Assembly: GCA_017858735.1 (NCBI GenBank)
Contig: JAFMBH010000013.1
Location: forward strand, 1-60,642
Direction of reading: 5' to 3'
Origin: Bacteroidota bacterium
Lineage (GTDB): Bacteria; Bacteroidota; Bacteroidia; Chitinophagales; Saprospiraceae
Length of the DNA: 60,642 nt
Below are positions 17,072 to 26,375 of this stretch, piece by piece. The notes below the pieces were generated by a model that saw nothing but the letters and a program-made list of their open reading frames with translations, had not been told where the DNA came from and did not search any database. A program made the position numbers and the translations under genes. Numbering within the stretch: the first letter of the stretch is position 1; each line of letters opens with the position of its first letter.

Positions 17072-20000
17072 ATGACCAGATTATTTACTATAATTATTTT
17101 TCAGTTATTTGTTTGTATTTCCTTTGCGAGCGTACCTCACGATAAGTGTGAAGAGGCAAGAATACTCACAAATCTTGATAATTGGTGTTCTGATTCAGCA
17201 GCTTTCACCACTGTGGGCGCCGTAGATGAGGGTGTTGCGCCGGCTACCTGTTTCCCCCAGGAGGCGCAGCGGGATGTGTGGTTTATTTTTACCTCCCGGG
17301 GAACTAATGTTAGTATTCAGGTAGTTGGAGATACCCGGCTTGGAAAAGGGGGTAGTCTAAGGTCACCACAAATGGCCGTTTATATAGGATCTTGTGGGTC
17401 ATTAACGCAGGTTGCTTGTATTTCTGATAATAGAGCGCCTTCCAATAATGTAGTTCAGATTTTATCGAGTAGCATGCTGGTTGGACAAAAATATTATGTG
17501 CGGGTAAGTGCCAGGGGGACAAATAGTGGGACTTTTAAATTATGTGTTAACAGTTATACCTCATCGGGTTCTCCCTCAGGCGATTGTCAATCTGCCGTCA
17601 TTTTATGTGACGACAGACCATTTACTGTAAGCTCTGTCAGAGACCGTGGAGCCGTTTTAGATAATATTAATGATGCATTCTGTACAGATAATTTGGGAGG
17701 AAGGTCTCCCGTTATTGAAGAACAATCTACCTGGTATAAATGGTCTATCCAAACCGCTGGTTCGCTGACTTTCACTATAACACCAAGTAACCCGAGTGAT
17801 GATTTAGATTGGGTTTTATATGAATTGACTGCCTTAAATAATTGTAGCAATAAGAAAATGTTGAGGTATAGTATTGTAGGTGAGAATGTTGGTGAGCCTA
17901 TAAACAGATGGATTGCCTGTACTGGCGCAACAGGTTTGAGGGAAGGTGAAACAGATGAAATTGAAAATTGTGGGTGTAGTAATGGGGCAAATAGTTTCGT
18001 TAAGCCGGCGATCATGGAAGTAGGAAAATCTTATGCTTTAGTTATCATCAACTACAGTCAAACAGGTTTTGGTTATGAATTGAAGTTTGGTGGCACGAGC
18101 AAATTCAAAGGTCCCCAGGTGAACTTCGTTACCGATGTTTCTGAGGCTTGTGTAGGAAGTCCTATTGTTTTTAGCGATAACTCCACAACCCCGGGATCTA
18201 TACGAACATGGAACTGGTCATTTGGCCCCGCTGCCAGAATACAAAATAATTTAGGAAAAGGCCCTCATTCTGTTATTTTTGATCAGCCGGGAACTACGCC
18301 TGTATTACTAAGGATAACCAGCGCAGAAGGTTGTAGCGTGAGCAAAGTGGTTGATATAAAAATAAACTGCTGTAACGATCATTTTAAAACAAATACTCGG
18401 GTGTCAGATATTGCCTGTCCGAATACAGAAACTGGTAAAATTGATTTAGACATTTCAAACGATTACAGTCCTTATGTTTACCGCTGGAATGACGGTAAAA
18501 CGGAAGGTTCAAGAACAGGATTGGCGACGGGTAATTACACCGTAACTGTCGTTGATAAAACGACCTGCTCTACTTCGTTAGCTTTTTTTGTGAATAGTCC
18601 CCAAAAAATAGACATTGTTCCTGAATTGAAAATGCCAACTTGTAACGGTGGTTTAGATGGTTCCATTCGTCTTAAAGTGGCGGGCGCAACAGCTCCTTAC
18701 CAATATAGCTGGAATAATGCCAGTTTTAATACCCAAAATTTACTCTCAGGGTTGCCCGTGGGAAATTACAAAATTCAGGTAAAAGACGCTAATCAATGCC
18801 TTTTTGATACTACCCTTAATTTAAAGGAATTGGAACTCATTTTAGATCCTTCTGTAGAATCTATTATTCCACCCCGATGTTTTGGGTTTTCCGACGGTAA
18901 AATTGAAGTGAATATCGATAATGGTAATGCACCTTATGAATATGACTGGAAGGATAGACAAGGTTTTCAGTCTGCTAATTCCTTGGCAAATATTAAAGCA
19001 GGAAAATATGAGGTTCAGGTGAGGGATAAAAACAGATGTTTGGGTAATTTTTCTTTTTCAGTAAATGATTTTCCGCCTTTAAGCGTAAATCTATCCCCAA
19101 TAAATGTTAGTTGTAACGGGTTAAAAGACGGATCTATACAAGCAAATGGCCTGGGTGGCAATGGTAATTATGTGTTCAGATGGCAAAGCGGTGAAAGAGA
19201 TCCATTCATTAAAGATTTGGGTGTAGGGAACTATGGTTTGACCATTTTTGATAGGAATGGTTGCAAATTGGATACATTCCAACAGATTTTTGAACCGACG
19301 TCCCTACAAATTGGCACTATTCAGGTGATTGATAACCTATGTTTTGGATTTAAGGCAGGAAGTATCGCTTCAATTGGAGCAGGTGGAACGCCTCCTTATT
19401 CTTATGCTATCGATGTCGGACCTTTTCAAACCCAGAATAATTTTAAAAATCTGGCGGCGGGAGATTATATTTTACGTATTTCTGATGTTTTAGGCTGCAC
19501 AGTTCAGCAAAATGTTACCGTAAAACAACCAGGAAAATTAACCGTTTTTGCAGGTCTTGATACCTTAGTAAATTTGGGTACTTATTTTCAATTGACAGCA
19601 CAAGCTAACCAAAGCCCGGTTCTTTATAAATGGATACCCCAGGACCTTGTGGTTTGCAGCACCTGTTCAAGTACGAGAACTAAAGAAAGAGTTAATAATC
19701 AAATCGTTTATAAGGTGCAGGTTACTAATCCGGATGGTTGTGTAGCGGAGGATGATATTAATATCGACGTAGCGAAAAACAGACCGGTTTTTATTCCCAA
19801 TGCTTTTTCTCCAAATAATGACGGTGTGAATGATTTTTTTACAGCTTTTGCCAATGAATCAGCAAAATTTATAAAGGATTTGACTATTTATGATCGTTAC
19901 GGAGGTATTATTTACAAGGTGGAAAATATAAAAATTAACGACGAAACAAGTGGTTGGAACGGTACCGATTCAAAGGGCGCTGCGCTAAATACTGGTAGCT

Positions 20001-20077
20001 ATTTATATACCGTCACTATTCTGTTCATAGATGATACAGCTTTATCTTTTTCAGGAAATGTACATTTAATGCGCTAA
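17072..20077 (+). CDS. Large secreted SprB-repeat protein with type B T9SS/gliding C-terminal domain
   Basis: This 1001-aa extracellular protein has a signal peptide at about 1-19 (ending ISFAS) and N-terminal domains resembling T9SS-exported adhesins. A PKD-like segment lies near 350-440 (FSDNSTTPGSIRTWNWSF). About five SprB-type repeats of some 75 residues follow (about 445-830), each with a Cys/Asn start, a W or Y near YxWN and a GNYxVxVxDxxxC end. The C-terminus (about 905-1001) is the gliding-motility-associated or CHU_C domain, with FIPNAFSPNNDGVNDFF, YDRYGG and NTGSYLYTV, which targets proteins to the type IX secretion system. It probably acts in surface adhesion or gliding. Only 2 bases separate it from the lptC-like gene. 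Confidence 0.87.
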   Translation: MTRLFTIIIFQLFVCISFASVPHDKCEEARILTNLDNWCSDSAAFTTVGAVDEGVAPATCFPQEAQRDVWFIFTSRGTNVSIQVVGDTRLGKGGSLRSPQMAVYIGSCGSLTQVACISDNRAPSNNVVQILSSSMLVGQKYYVRVSARGTNSGTFKLCVNSYTSSGSPSGDCQSAVILCDDRPFTVSSVRDRGAVLDNINDAFCTDNLGGRSPVIEEQSTWYKWSIQTAGSLTFTITPSNPSDDLDWVLYELTALNNCSNKKMLRYSIVGENVGEPINRWIACTGATGLREGETDEIENCGCSNGANSFVKPAIMEVGKSYALVIINYSQTGFGYELKFGGTSKFKGPQVNFVTDVSEACVGSPIVFSDNSTTPGSIRTWNWSFGPAARIQNNLGKGPHSVIFDQPGTTPVLLRITSAEGCSVSKVVDIKINCCNDHFKTNTRVSDIACPNTETGKIDLDISNDYSPYVYRWNDGKTEGSRTGLATGNYTVTVVDKTTCSTSLAFFVNSPQKIDIVPELKMPTCNGGLDGSIRLKVAGATAPYQYSWNNASFNTQNLLSGLPVGNYKIQVKDANQCLFDTTLNLKELELILDPSVESIIPPRCFGFSDGKIEVNIDNGNAPYEYDWKDRQGFQSANSLANIKAGKYEVQVRDKNRCLGNFSFSVNDFPPLSVNLSPINVSCNGLKDGSIQANGLGGNGNYVFRWQSGERDPFIKDLGVGNYGLTIFDRNGCKLDTFQQIFEPTSLQIGTIQVIDNLCFGFKAGSIASIGAGGTPPYSYAIDVGPFQTQNNFKNLAAGDYILRISDVLGCTVQQNVTVKQPGKLTVFAGLDTLVNLGTYFQLTAQANQSPVLYKWIPQDLVVCSTCSSTRTKERVNNQIVYKVQVTNPDGCVAEDDINIDVAKNRPVFIPNAFSPNNDGVNDFFTAFANESAKFIKDLTIYDRYGGIIYKVENIKINDETSGWNGTDSKGAALNTGSYLYTVTILFIDDTALSFSGNVHLMR

Positions 20078-20079
20078 AA

Positions 20080-20637
20080 ATGAGGCTTATCAGTTATCCG
20101 GGTTTATTATATTTCATTTCCATTGTGTTTTTTAGCTGCGATAAAACAGAGGAGTTCGTAACTTTTTCTGAAAGTGATTTGAAAATTGAAAAAACAAAAG
20201 AGGTGGAAATTTTATATTCTGACTCTGCCGTAGTCAGAATTAGAATAAAAGCACCGGTGCTAAATTTTCATCTACAGGCGAGTGACCCATTTCAAGAATT
20301 TTCCGAAGGTATTCATATTGACTTTTTTAACCCACAAGGAAAAATAACAAGTACACTTACCGCTGATTATGCGGCAAGATATCAATCAAAAAAGAAAACT
20401 TTTTTGAAAAAAAATGTGCGCTGGACGAGTGTCAATAAAGAAGTGATGGAATCACCCGAGTTGACGTGGAATGAGGAAACACAAAACTTGTATACCAATA
20501 AATTTGTAGTAATAGCTACGCCGAAAGACACGGTATTCAGTCAAGGCTTTAACGCGGATCAATCGTTTAATCAAATTCAAATGCGCGCGATTGATGGAAG
20601 CATGGAGGTGAAAAATAAATCAAAAGATGGTTTTTGA
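20080..20637 (+). CDS. lptC: LptC-like lipopolysaccharide export lipoprotein
   Basis: This 185-aa lipoprotein has a lipobox at residues 17-20 (FFSC, cysteine 20). The rest is a single beta-jellyroll of the LptC/OstA type, including EFSEGIHIDFFNPQGKITSTL and LTADYAARYQ, the usual LptC phrases about a double bond between strand and substrate. LptC links the inner-membrane LptBFG transporter to LptA in moving LPS to the outer membrane. In many Bacteroidota it is predicted as a lipoprotein rather than an N-terminal transmembrane protein, as here. It begins 2 bases after the SprB-repeat gene. Confidence 0.75.
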   Translation: MRLISYPGLLYFISIVFFSCDKTEEFVTFSESDLKIEKTKEVEILYSDSAVVRIRIKAPVLNFHLQASDPFQEFSEGIHIDFFNPQGKITSTLTADYAARYQSKKKTFLKKNVRWTSVNKEVMESPELTWNEETQNLYTNKFVVIATPKDTVFSQGFNADQSFNQIQMRAIDGSMEVKNKSKDGF

Positions 20638-20682
20638 TTGTTTATCTTTGTTCGTCTATTAAATGATTTAGGAGCCAATCAG

Positions 20683-21450
20683 ATGAAACCAAATCGCCCG
20701 CCTTCCATATTTTCGGAAATGACTTCGTGTCAGGCCCTCGGCAAAAAAAAATTAGCTGTTTTGATTGATCCTGATGGAATCGATCCTGACAATCTTTTTT
20801 CTATCACAGAACAACTTCAATTACCCGGTATTGGATATGTTTTTATTGGAGGTAGTTTTATTCAAAAGGATAGGTTGGAAACTTGTCTTCGATATTTAAA
20901 GAAAAATACTGATTTGCCTCTCATCTTATTTCCCGGGCACTATTTTCAGGTGAATGCGCTGGCAGATGCTATTTTATTTCTCTCCCTGATTTCTGGCAGA
21001 AATCCTGAGTTTTTAATCGGTCAACAAGTAGTTGCCGCACCTTATATCAAAGAATCAGGGCTAGAATCAATTGCTACAGCTTATCTATTAATAGATGGCG
21101 GCAGGCCTAATACCGCTTCTTATATGAGTAATACAATGCCGATTCCTGCTGACAAACCAGGTATTGCCGCTCATACAGCCTTAGCTGGAGAAATGTTGGG
21201 GTTGAAATTGTTTTATTTAGACGCAGGATCAGGAGCTAAAAATCCTGTTTCCGGTGAAATGATTAAACAAGTCAGAAGTCTTATTTCTGGTCCTCTTATT
21301 GTGGGAGGTGGTGTGAGAAGTGCAGATCAAGTAGCCTTACATTTTAATGCAGGTGCAGATATTGTGGTTGTTGGTAATGTTTTAGAGGAAAATCCATCTC
21401 TTTTGAGAGAAATGTCAGCCGTTTGTGCTGGAATAATGAATGTTCGTTAA
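20683..21450 (+). CDS. Geranylgeranylglyceryl/heptaprenylglyceryl phosphate synthase family protein
   Basis: This TIM-barrel prenyltransferase joins sn-glycerol-1-phosphate to a polyprenyl diphosphate. Key stretches are KKKLAVLIDPDG, GIGYVFIGGSF, LILFPGHYFQVNALADAILFLSLISGRNPEFLIG, YLLIDGG, LFYLDAGSGA and IVGGGVRSADQVALHFNAGADIVVVGN, all typical of GGGP synthases in Bacteroidota. The start is the ATG at 20683, since the TTG at 20638 directly abuts the lptC-like stop and adds an unlikely leader. The chain length of the prenyl donor and the final lipid in this phylum are not established by sequence. It is probably cotranscribed with the lptC-like gene and rsgA. Confidence 0.87.
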   Translation: MKPNRPPSIFSEMTSCQALGKKKLAVLIDPDGIDPDNLFSITEQLQLPGIGYVFIGGSFIQKDRLETCLRYLKKNTDLPLILFPGHYFQVNALADAILFLSLISGRNPEFLIGQQVVAAPYIKESGLESIATAYLLIDGGRPNTASYMSNTMPIPADKPGIAAHTALAGEMLGLKLFYLDAGSGAKNPVSGEMIKQVRSLISGPLIVGGGVRSADQVALHFNAGADIVVVGNVLEENPSLLREMSAVCAGIMNVR

Positions 21451-21469
21451 AAGATTTAAATGTACATAA

Positions 21470-22423
21470 ATGTCTGAAAAAGGGGTGGTTTTGAAATCAA
21501 CGGGTAGTTGGTATGTCGTGGAGAAGGAAGATTTATCTATTATAGAATGTCGGATGTCAGGGAAATTTAGATTGGATGGCTTGCCAACCACTAATCCTAT
21601 TGCCGTTGGAGATCAGGTCTTAATTATTCCGGATAATGAAATAGGCAAGGGTACCATCAAAGAAATTTTTCCACGAAAAAATTATGTGGTAAGACAATCT
21701 CCCCGAAATAAACACGAAGTACATCTTCTTGCGAGTAATGTGGATCAGGCCGTTGTGGTGATTACCATGGTGCGACCTAAATTAAAACAAGGGTTTATTG
21801 ACAGGTTTTTATTAATGACGGAACCTTATAATATTTCCACATTGATTGTTTTTAACAAAGCAGATCTTTACAACGACGGGGATATGGAAATTTTCAATAA
21901 TCTTCGGAATATGTATGAAAAAATCGGATATGATTGTTTATTGTTAAGCGCCGAAACTGGTCTGGGTCTGGATGTTTTATCAGATAAGTTAAAGGATAAA
22001 ATTTCCCTGATTGGTGGACAATCAGGGGTGGGAAAGTCAAGTCTGTTAAATAGGTTAGATCCTTCCAATGTACGAAAAACGGGAATTATTTCCGATTATT
22101 CCGGGAAAGGACAGCATACTACTACTTTTGCAGAAATGTTCCCATATTCTAAGGGTGGGTATATTATCGACACACCTGGAATAAAAACGTTAGGGTTTAA
22201 CTACCTCTCACAAGAGGAGGTAGCTCATAATTTCAGGGAGTTTTTTGAATTATCTAAACTTTGTAGATTTGGCGGAAAATGTTTACACAAAAACGAACCG
22301 AATTGCGCCGTTAAAGAAGGCCTGGAAAAAACAATAGTTAGCGAGTCAAGGTATCAAAGTTATCTTATGATTCTTGCTGAAATAGAAGAGCAAAATTATT
22401 GGGAAAGACAAAAGGGGTACTAA
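21470..22423 (+). CDS. rsgA: Ribosome small-subunit-dependent GTPase A
   Basis: This circularly permuted GTPase checks the late maturation of the 30S subunit. An OB-fold lies at about 1-70, and the permuted G-domain follows in the order G4 (NKAD), G5, G1 (GQSGVGKSSLLN), G2 (GKGQHTTTFAE) and G3 (DTPGIK). The C-terminal zinc domain has CRFGGKCLHKNEPNCAV. The length of 317 aa is typical. It is convergent with bamA and separated from it by a shared hairpin. Confidence 0.95.
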   Translation: MSEKGVVLKSTGSWYVVEKEDLSIIECRMSGKFRLDGLPTTNPIAVGDQVLIIPDNEIGKGTIKEIFPRKNYVVRQSPRNKHEVHLLASNVDQAVVVITMVRPKLKQGFIDRFLLMTEPYNISTLIVFNKADLYNDGDMEIFNNLRNMYEKIGYDCLLLSAETGLGLDVLSDKLKDKISLIGGQSGVGKSSLLNRLDPSNVRKTGIISDYSGKGQHTTTFAEMFPYSKGGYIIDTPGIKTLGFNYLSQEEVAHNFREFFELSKLCRFGGKCLHKNEPNCAVKEGLEKTIVSESRYQSYLMILAEIEEQNYWERQKGY

Positions 22424-22429
22424 AAAAAA

Positions 22430-22449
22430 GGAAGAGTTTTTACTCTTCC
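22430..22449. terminator. Bidirectional terminator between rsgA and bamA
   Basis: GGAAGAG and CTCTTCC form a 7-bp stem across a 6-base loop, with A-rich sequence on the left and T-rich sequence on the right. It can therefore act for rsgA on the plus strand and bamA on the minus strand. It starts 7 bases after the rsgA stop. Confidence 0.85.
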
Positions 22450-22479
22450 TTTTTTCTTTACTAACAAAATGATTAATAT

Positions 22480-25026
22480 TTATTCAGGTTCGAAACCTAA
22501 TATAATGTTGAAATCACCGTATTCACGAAGTCCTTTTGCATTAGCTTTATCAAAACCAAGGCCATAATCAAAACCTAAGGTTCCGAACATCGGTAAGAAA
22601 ACACGAAGTCCGAATCCAACCGATCTCTTCATATCAAAAGGATTGAAATCTCTGATAGAACGCCAGGCATTACCACCTTGACCGAAGGCAAGTACGTAAA
22701 TAGTACTACTTGGATTCAATGAAATCGGGTAACGAAGTTCAATGGTAAATTTATCGAAAATAGGTGTTGCCGCTGTTCCCGTTGTCGTACCCGGACTAAT
22801 ATTAGCCTCTAATTGATTGATTTCGTAGCCTCTCATAGAAATGATATCAACCCCTTGAAATCCAAATTGTTGATTATTGATACCATCGCCACCCAACTGG
22901 AATCTTTCAAAAGGAGGGGCACCGATATCTTTATTATATGATCCCAGAATACCAATTTTTGCTGCAGCTTTTAGGACTAACTTACCGGTAAGGGTGGTGT
23001 ACCATTCAGCATCAAAGCGCCATTTATTATATTCGAGGTAGCGGAATTTTTCAGCAACAGGCAGATCCGTATAATCCTTATTAGGTTGAAAAAGAGAATA
23101 AGGCAATGTAAATTGAACGGAAAGAGAAATATTTGAACCTTGCTTTGGAAACAAGGGATCATTTATTGAGCTTCGGGAAACGATTTGGCGTAGAGAGAAA
23201 TTGTTGAAATTTCCAATATTAACGGCCTCACCTTTATCGGTTTGGAATCCCTGCCAGTTTTGTAATGTCAATGTCTGAATATTAAGCGCTGTACTGGCAA
23301 CAAAGTTGTCATCAGGCCATTTCAAACGGGTACCAAAACTAACAGAACCTTGCTTAATATTTAAACTCTGATAGGTGCTTGTTCCTCGCTGCCCGTAAGC
23401 AAAGCGATTATAGAAGCCACCAATGGTGAATGAATTTGGTTTCCTTCCCCCTAACCAGGGTTCAGAAAGAGACAGGTTATAAGACTGGTAAAAATCACCA
23501 TTTGTCTGTGCTCTAAGGCTCAATCTTTGACCATCGCCCATTGGTAGTGGCTTCCAGGCCTCTTTATTGAAGATATTCCTCATAGAGAAATTATTGAATG
23601 AAACACCCAAAGTACCGATAACCCGGTTGAAACCACCCCACCCAGCGGATAATTCAAGCTGATCGGAGGGTTTTTCTTCGACTTTATATTCAATATCTAC
23701 CGTACCTCTGTCTGGATTTACCGGTGTATTGATACCCATATTTTCAGGGTTGAAATAATTTAGATTTGTGATCTCTCTCTGAGAGCGGATGATATCAGAA
23801 CGGCTAAATTTTTCAGCAGGTAATGTTCTTAATTCCCGACGAATGACATGTTCGTGTGTCCGGTCATTTCCAGCAATAACTACCTTGTCAATATTTGCCT
23901 GAGGGCCTTCAAAAATTCTTAATTCAATATCAATAGAATCTTCTACGATAGCAACTTCTACAGGGTCCACCTGGAAAAATAAATAACCAAAATCCATATA
24001 AAGAGAACTTACATCTCTTCCATCCTGACTGAATTTTAGTCTGTTATCCAAAAGTTCCTGATTATAAACAGCTCCTTTTTCGATGCCCAAAACGGAGGTC
24101 AGGGTTTTATCGTCATAAATAGAGTTTCCTTTCCAGGTTAAATTTCTAAAATAATATCTCTTTCCTTCGTTTAGGAAAAGCTTTATCCTTAGATATCCTT
24201 CGGCATCACGCCAAATACTATCCTTTAAGATTCTGGCATCTCTGTAACCAATGGTGTTATAGTAATCAATTATTTTTTTCTTATCTTCCTTATACTCCTT
24301 TTGTATTAATTTAGAAGCAGACAGTAATTTTTTTCTTTCTTTGGTTTTCGATAATTTTTTTAGAAGTTTTTTGTCGGGAACCTCAATATTTCCATCGAGG
24401 ACAATTTCCTCAATTCTGACTTTTTCGCCTCTGGAAATATCAAAAACCAGGTTCACGGAATTAACTCTGGCGGTATCTTTTACTTCGGCAACGGTCACCT
24501 TAGAATCAAAAAAGCCTTTATCTGCAAAGTGTCTTTCCAGTCCTTCTGCAGCATTAACTTTGATATTATCTGTAATAATTCCACCTTTCACTAAAAACTT
24601 GTTGACTACTTCGTTTAATGATTCGTGCTGACTTTTTCCAATACCTGTGAAAGAGTGGGTACTTAACCGGGGTCGCTCGACTACAATAATGTCAAGAAAT
24701 ATAACATCTCCAATATTTTTGGATTTGATGATGCGCACATCAGTAAAGAGTCTCAGATTCCAGAGGTTTTTGATCGCCCTGGGAATTTTTGCTCCTGGGA
24801 TTCTCACTTTATCTCCAACAACAAGGCCGGAAATACTGATAATTGCATTGTCATCACTAAATTCAGCGCCAGTTACAGAAATAGCGCCTATTTCGAACTC
24901 ACCTGGTTTTGAGTAATCAAACGTCGGTGTAGTGTCGTTTGAAATTTGACCTGACAAAAAGGTTGTACTCAAGGCAACTAAGGCGAAGAGTAAACTACAT
25001 TGTAAAGAAGTATGGTTAATTTTCAT
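22480..25026 (-). CDS. bamA: Outer membrane protein assembly factor BamA
   Basis: This is the essential beta-barrel insertase of the outer membrane. A signal peptide (about 1-26, ending LSGQ) is followed by five POTRA domains (about 45-450), with segments such as EFEIGAISVTGAEF, GEKVRIEEIVLDGN and GPQANIDKVVIAGNDRT. The C-terminal 16-stranded barrel (about 455-848) contains the lid-lock motif region (FQLGGDGI then GFQGVDIISMRGY; compare VRGF in E. coli) and FGLRVFLPMFGTLGFDYG near the end. The terminal strand NIILGFEPE deviates from the usual terminal Phe. It is 31 bases downstream of uppS on the same strand, the classical uppS-bamA order in Bacteroidota. Confidence 0.95.
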   Translation of the reverse strand: MKINHTSLQCSLLFALVALSTTFLSGQISNDTTPTFDYSKPGEFEIGAISVTGAEFSDDNAIISISGLVVGDKVRIPGAKIPRAIKNLWNLRLFTDVRIIKSKNIGDVIFLDIIVVERPRLSTHSFTGIGKSQHESLNEVVNKFLVKGGIITDNIKVNAAEGLERHFADKGFFDSKVTVAEVKDTARVNSVNLVFDISRGEKVRIEEIVLDGNIEVPDKKLLKKLSKTKERKKLLSASKLIQKEYKEDKKKIIDYYNTIGYRDARILKDSIWRDAEGYLRIKLFLNEGKRYYFRNLTWKGNSIYDDKTLTSVLGIEKGAVYNQELLDNRLKFSQDGRDVSSLYMDFGYLFFQVDPVEVAIVEDSIDIELRIFEGPQANIDKVVIAGNDRTHEHVIRRELRTLPAEKFSRSDIIRSQREITNLNYFNPENMGINTPVNPDRGTVDIEYKVEEKPSDQLELSAGWGGFNRVIGTLGVSFNNFSMRNIFNKEAWKPLPMGDGQRLSLRAQTNGDFYQSYNLSLSEPWLGGRKPNSFTIGGFYNRFAYGQRGTSTYQSLNIKQGSVSFGTRLKWPDDNFVASTALNIQTLTLQNWQGFQTDKGEAVNIGNFNNFSLRQIVSRSSINDPLFPKQGSNISLSVQFTLPYSLFQPNKDYTDLPVAEKFRYLEYNKWRFDAEWYTTLTGKLVLKAAAKIGILGSYNKDIGAPPFERFQLGGDGINNQQFGFQGVDIISMRGYEINQLEANISPGTTTGTAATPIFDKFTIELRYPISLNPSSTIYVLAFGQGGNAWRSIRDFNPFDMKRSVGFGLRVFLPMFGTLGFDYGLGFDKANAKGLREYGDFNIILGFEPE

Positions 25027-25057
25027 TTTAATATATCAATCAAAGAGAAAAAAGGGG

Positions 25058-25828
25058 TTAATGTGGTTGTATGGGGGTGTTATTTAAAGCCTGTTGTTCG
25101 CTGGTCAGACCGAAACGTCTTTCTCTTTTTTGAAATTCCAAAATAGCGGTAAAAAGATCATTTTTTCGGAAATCAGGCCAGAATAGAGGCGAAAAGTACA
25201 ATTCAGTGTAAGCAATTTGCCAAAGGAGGAAATTACTTAATCGGTATTCACCACTTGTCCTTATCAGTAGTTCAGGATCAGGAACCCCATGGGTACAAAG
25301 CGCTTGTTGAAAAACGTTTTCATCAATTTCGTCAGGAGAAAGCAAGCCGTTTTTAACTTCGGTGGCAATCATTTTTGTAGCCTCCAGTATTTCCCATTTA
25401 GCGCTATAATTCAGCGCTAAAATGAGCGTCATTCTGGTATAGTCCTTTGTTTTTTCGATACCGGCCAATAGCGCTTTTTTGGTATATTCAGGGAGTCCGT
25501 CTATATTTCCTATGGCCTGTAATCGTATATTATTTTTGTGCAGCGTATCGAGTTCGCGACTTAGTGTTTCAACCAATAAGTTCATTAAAGCATTGACCTC
25601 GAATTTAGGTCTGGCCCAATTTTCCGTGGAGAAAGCATAAAGAGTAAGGTATTCAACGCCTATTTCGGCAGCCCCTTCGGTTACTTCCCTAACTGCCTGT
25701 ATCGCAGAGGTATGACCGAAAATCCTGGCCTTACCCTGACTCTTTGCCCAGCGACCATTACCGTCCATAATTATGGCAACATGTTTTGGCAGCTTTGCTG
25801 GAATTATTTGCGATTTTAAATCCGTCAT
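25058..25828 (-). CDS. uppS: Isoprenyl transferase (undecaprenyl diphosphate synthase)
   Basis: This cis-prenyltransferase makes the C55 lipid carrier for peptidoglycan and polysaccharide synthesis. The catalytic Asp is in IIMDGNGRW (residues 19-27, D22), followed by TLYAFSTENWARP. The C-terminal DPELLIRTSGEYRLSNFLLWQ and AYTELYFSPLFWPDF motifs are complete. The length of 256 aa is normal. It precedes bamA in the same direction. The 184-base spacer to crcB holds both promoters and no riboswitch that I can recognise. Confidence 0.95.
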   Translation of the reverse strand: MTDLKSQIIPAKLPKHVAIIMDGNGRWAKSQGKARIFGHTSAIQAVREVTEGAAEIGVEYLTLYAFSTENWARPKFEVNALMNLLVETLSRELDTLHKNNIRLQAIGNIDGLPEYTKKALLAGIEKTKDYTRMTLILALNYSAKWEILEATKMIATEVKNGLLSPDEIDENVFQQALCTHGVPDPELLIRTSGEYRLSNFLLWQIAYTELYFSPLFWPDFRKNDLFTAILEFQKRERRFGLTSEQQALNNTPIQPH

Positions 25829-26012
25829 TGGGAAAAAATGAGTTTTCTAACCTGTTTTTTATTAAAACAGTGGTCAAAGATAATAAAAGAAATTTTACCC
25901 CCTTGATTTCATTCTCTTTACCTTTGATTTTAAGATAAAAATGTTGAAAAAAGGGCTAAATCGGTGAAAAAATAGTTCATTTTAGCAGGGTGGTTTCAAA
26001 TTAACTTAAATT

Positions 26013-26375
26013 ATGATGAAAATATGGTTCGTTTTTTTGGGTGGAGGACTAGGAAGTCTGGCACGATTTGGGTTTCAATATTATTTGCCTAATGCTACTA
26101 ATTTCTCAGTCCCCACCTTGTCAGCTAATATCCTTAGTTGCTTGATTCTCGGTTATCTTGCCGGGCTAAAAATGCGCGCAAATTTATCGGATAGTTCTTA
26201 CTTAATTTTAGCCACGGGATTCTGTGGCGGATTTAGCACTTTCTCTACCTTTATATTGGAAAATTGGCAAGCCATGCGCATTGGAAATATTGGCATAGCC
26301 CTTTTCTATTCTTTTTTAAGTCTCGCACTTGGGTTTCTGGCGCTTTTGCTTGGTTATTTCTTATCCCAGAAATGA
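26013..26375 (+). CDS. crcB: Fluoride efflux channel CrcB/Fluc
   Basis: This small four-helix fluoride channel acts as an antiparallel dimer. Signatures are GGGLGSLARF near the N-terminus, the N-rich helix PTLSANILSCLILGYLAG and GFCGGFSTFSTFILE, which carries the phenylalanine box and the central Na+ site. At 120 aa it is full length. The 3' end overlaps the convergent polymerase gene by 22 bases. Confidence 0.92.
   Translation: MMKIWFVFLGGGLGSLARFGFQYYLPNATNFSVPTLSANILSCLILGYLAGLKMRANLSDSSYLILATGFCGGFSTFSTFILENWQAMRIGNIGIALFYSFLSLALGFLALLLGYFLSQK

Noticed and set aside
25829-26012. Fluoride riboswitch upstream of crcB
   Set aside because: I looked for the GGNGATGG and CTGATGACTCCTAC-type conserved blocks and found none.
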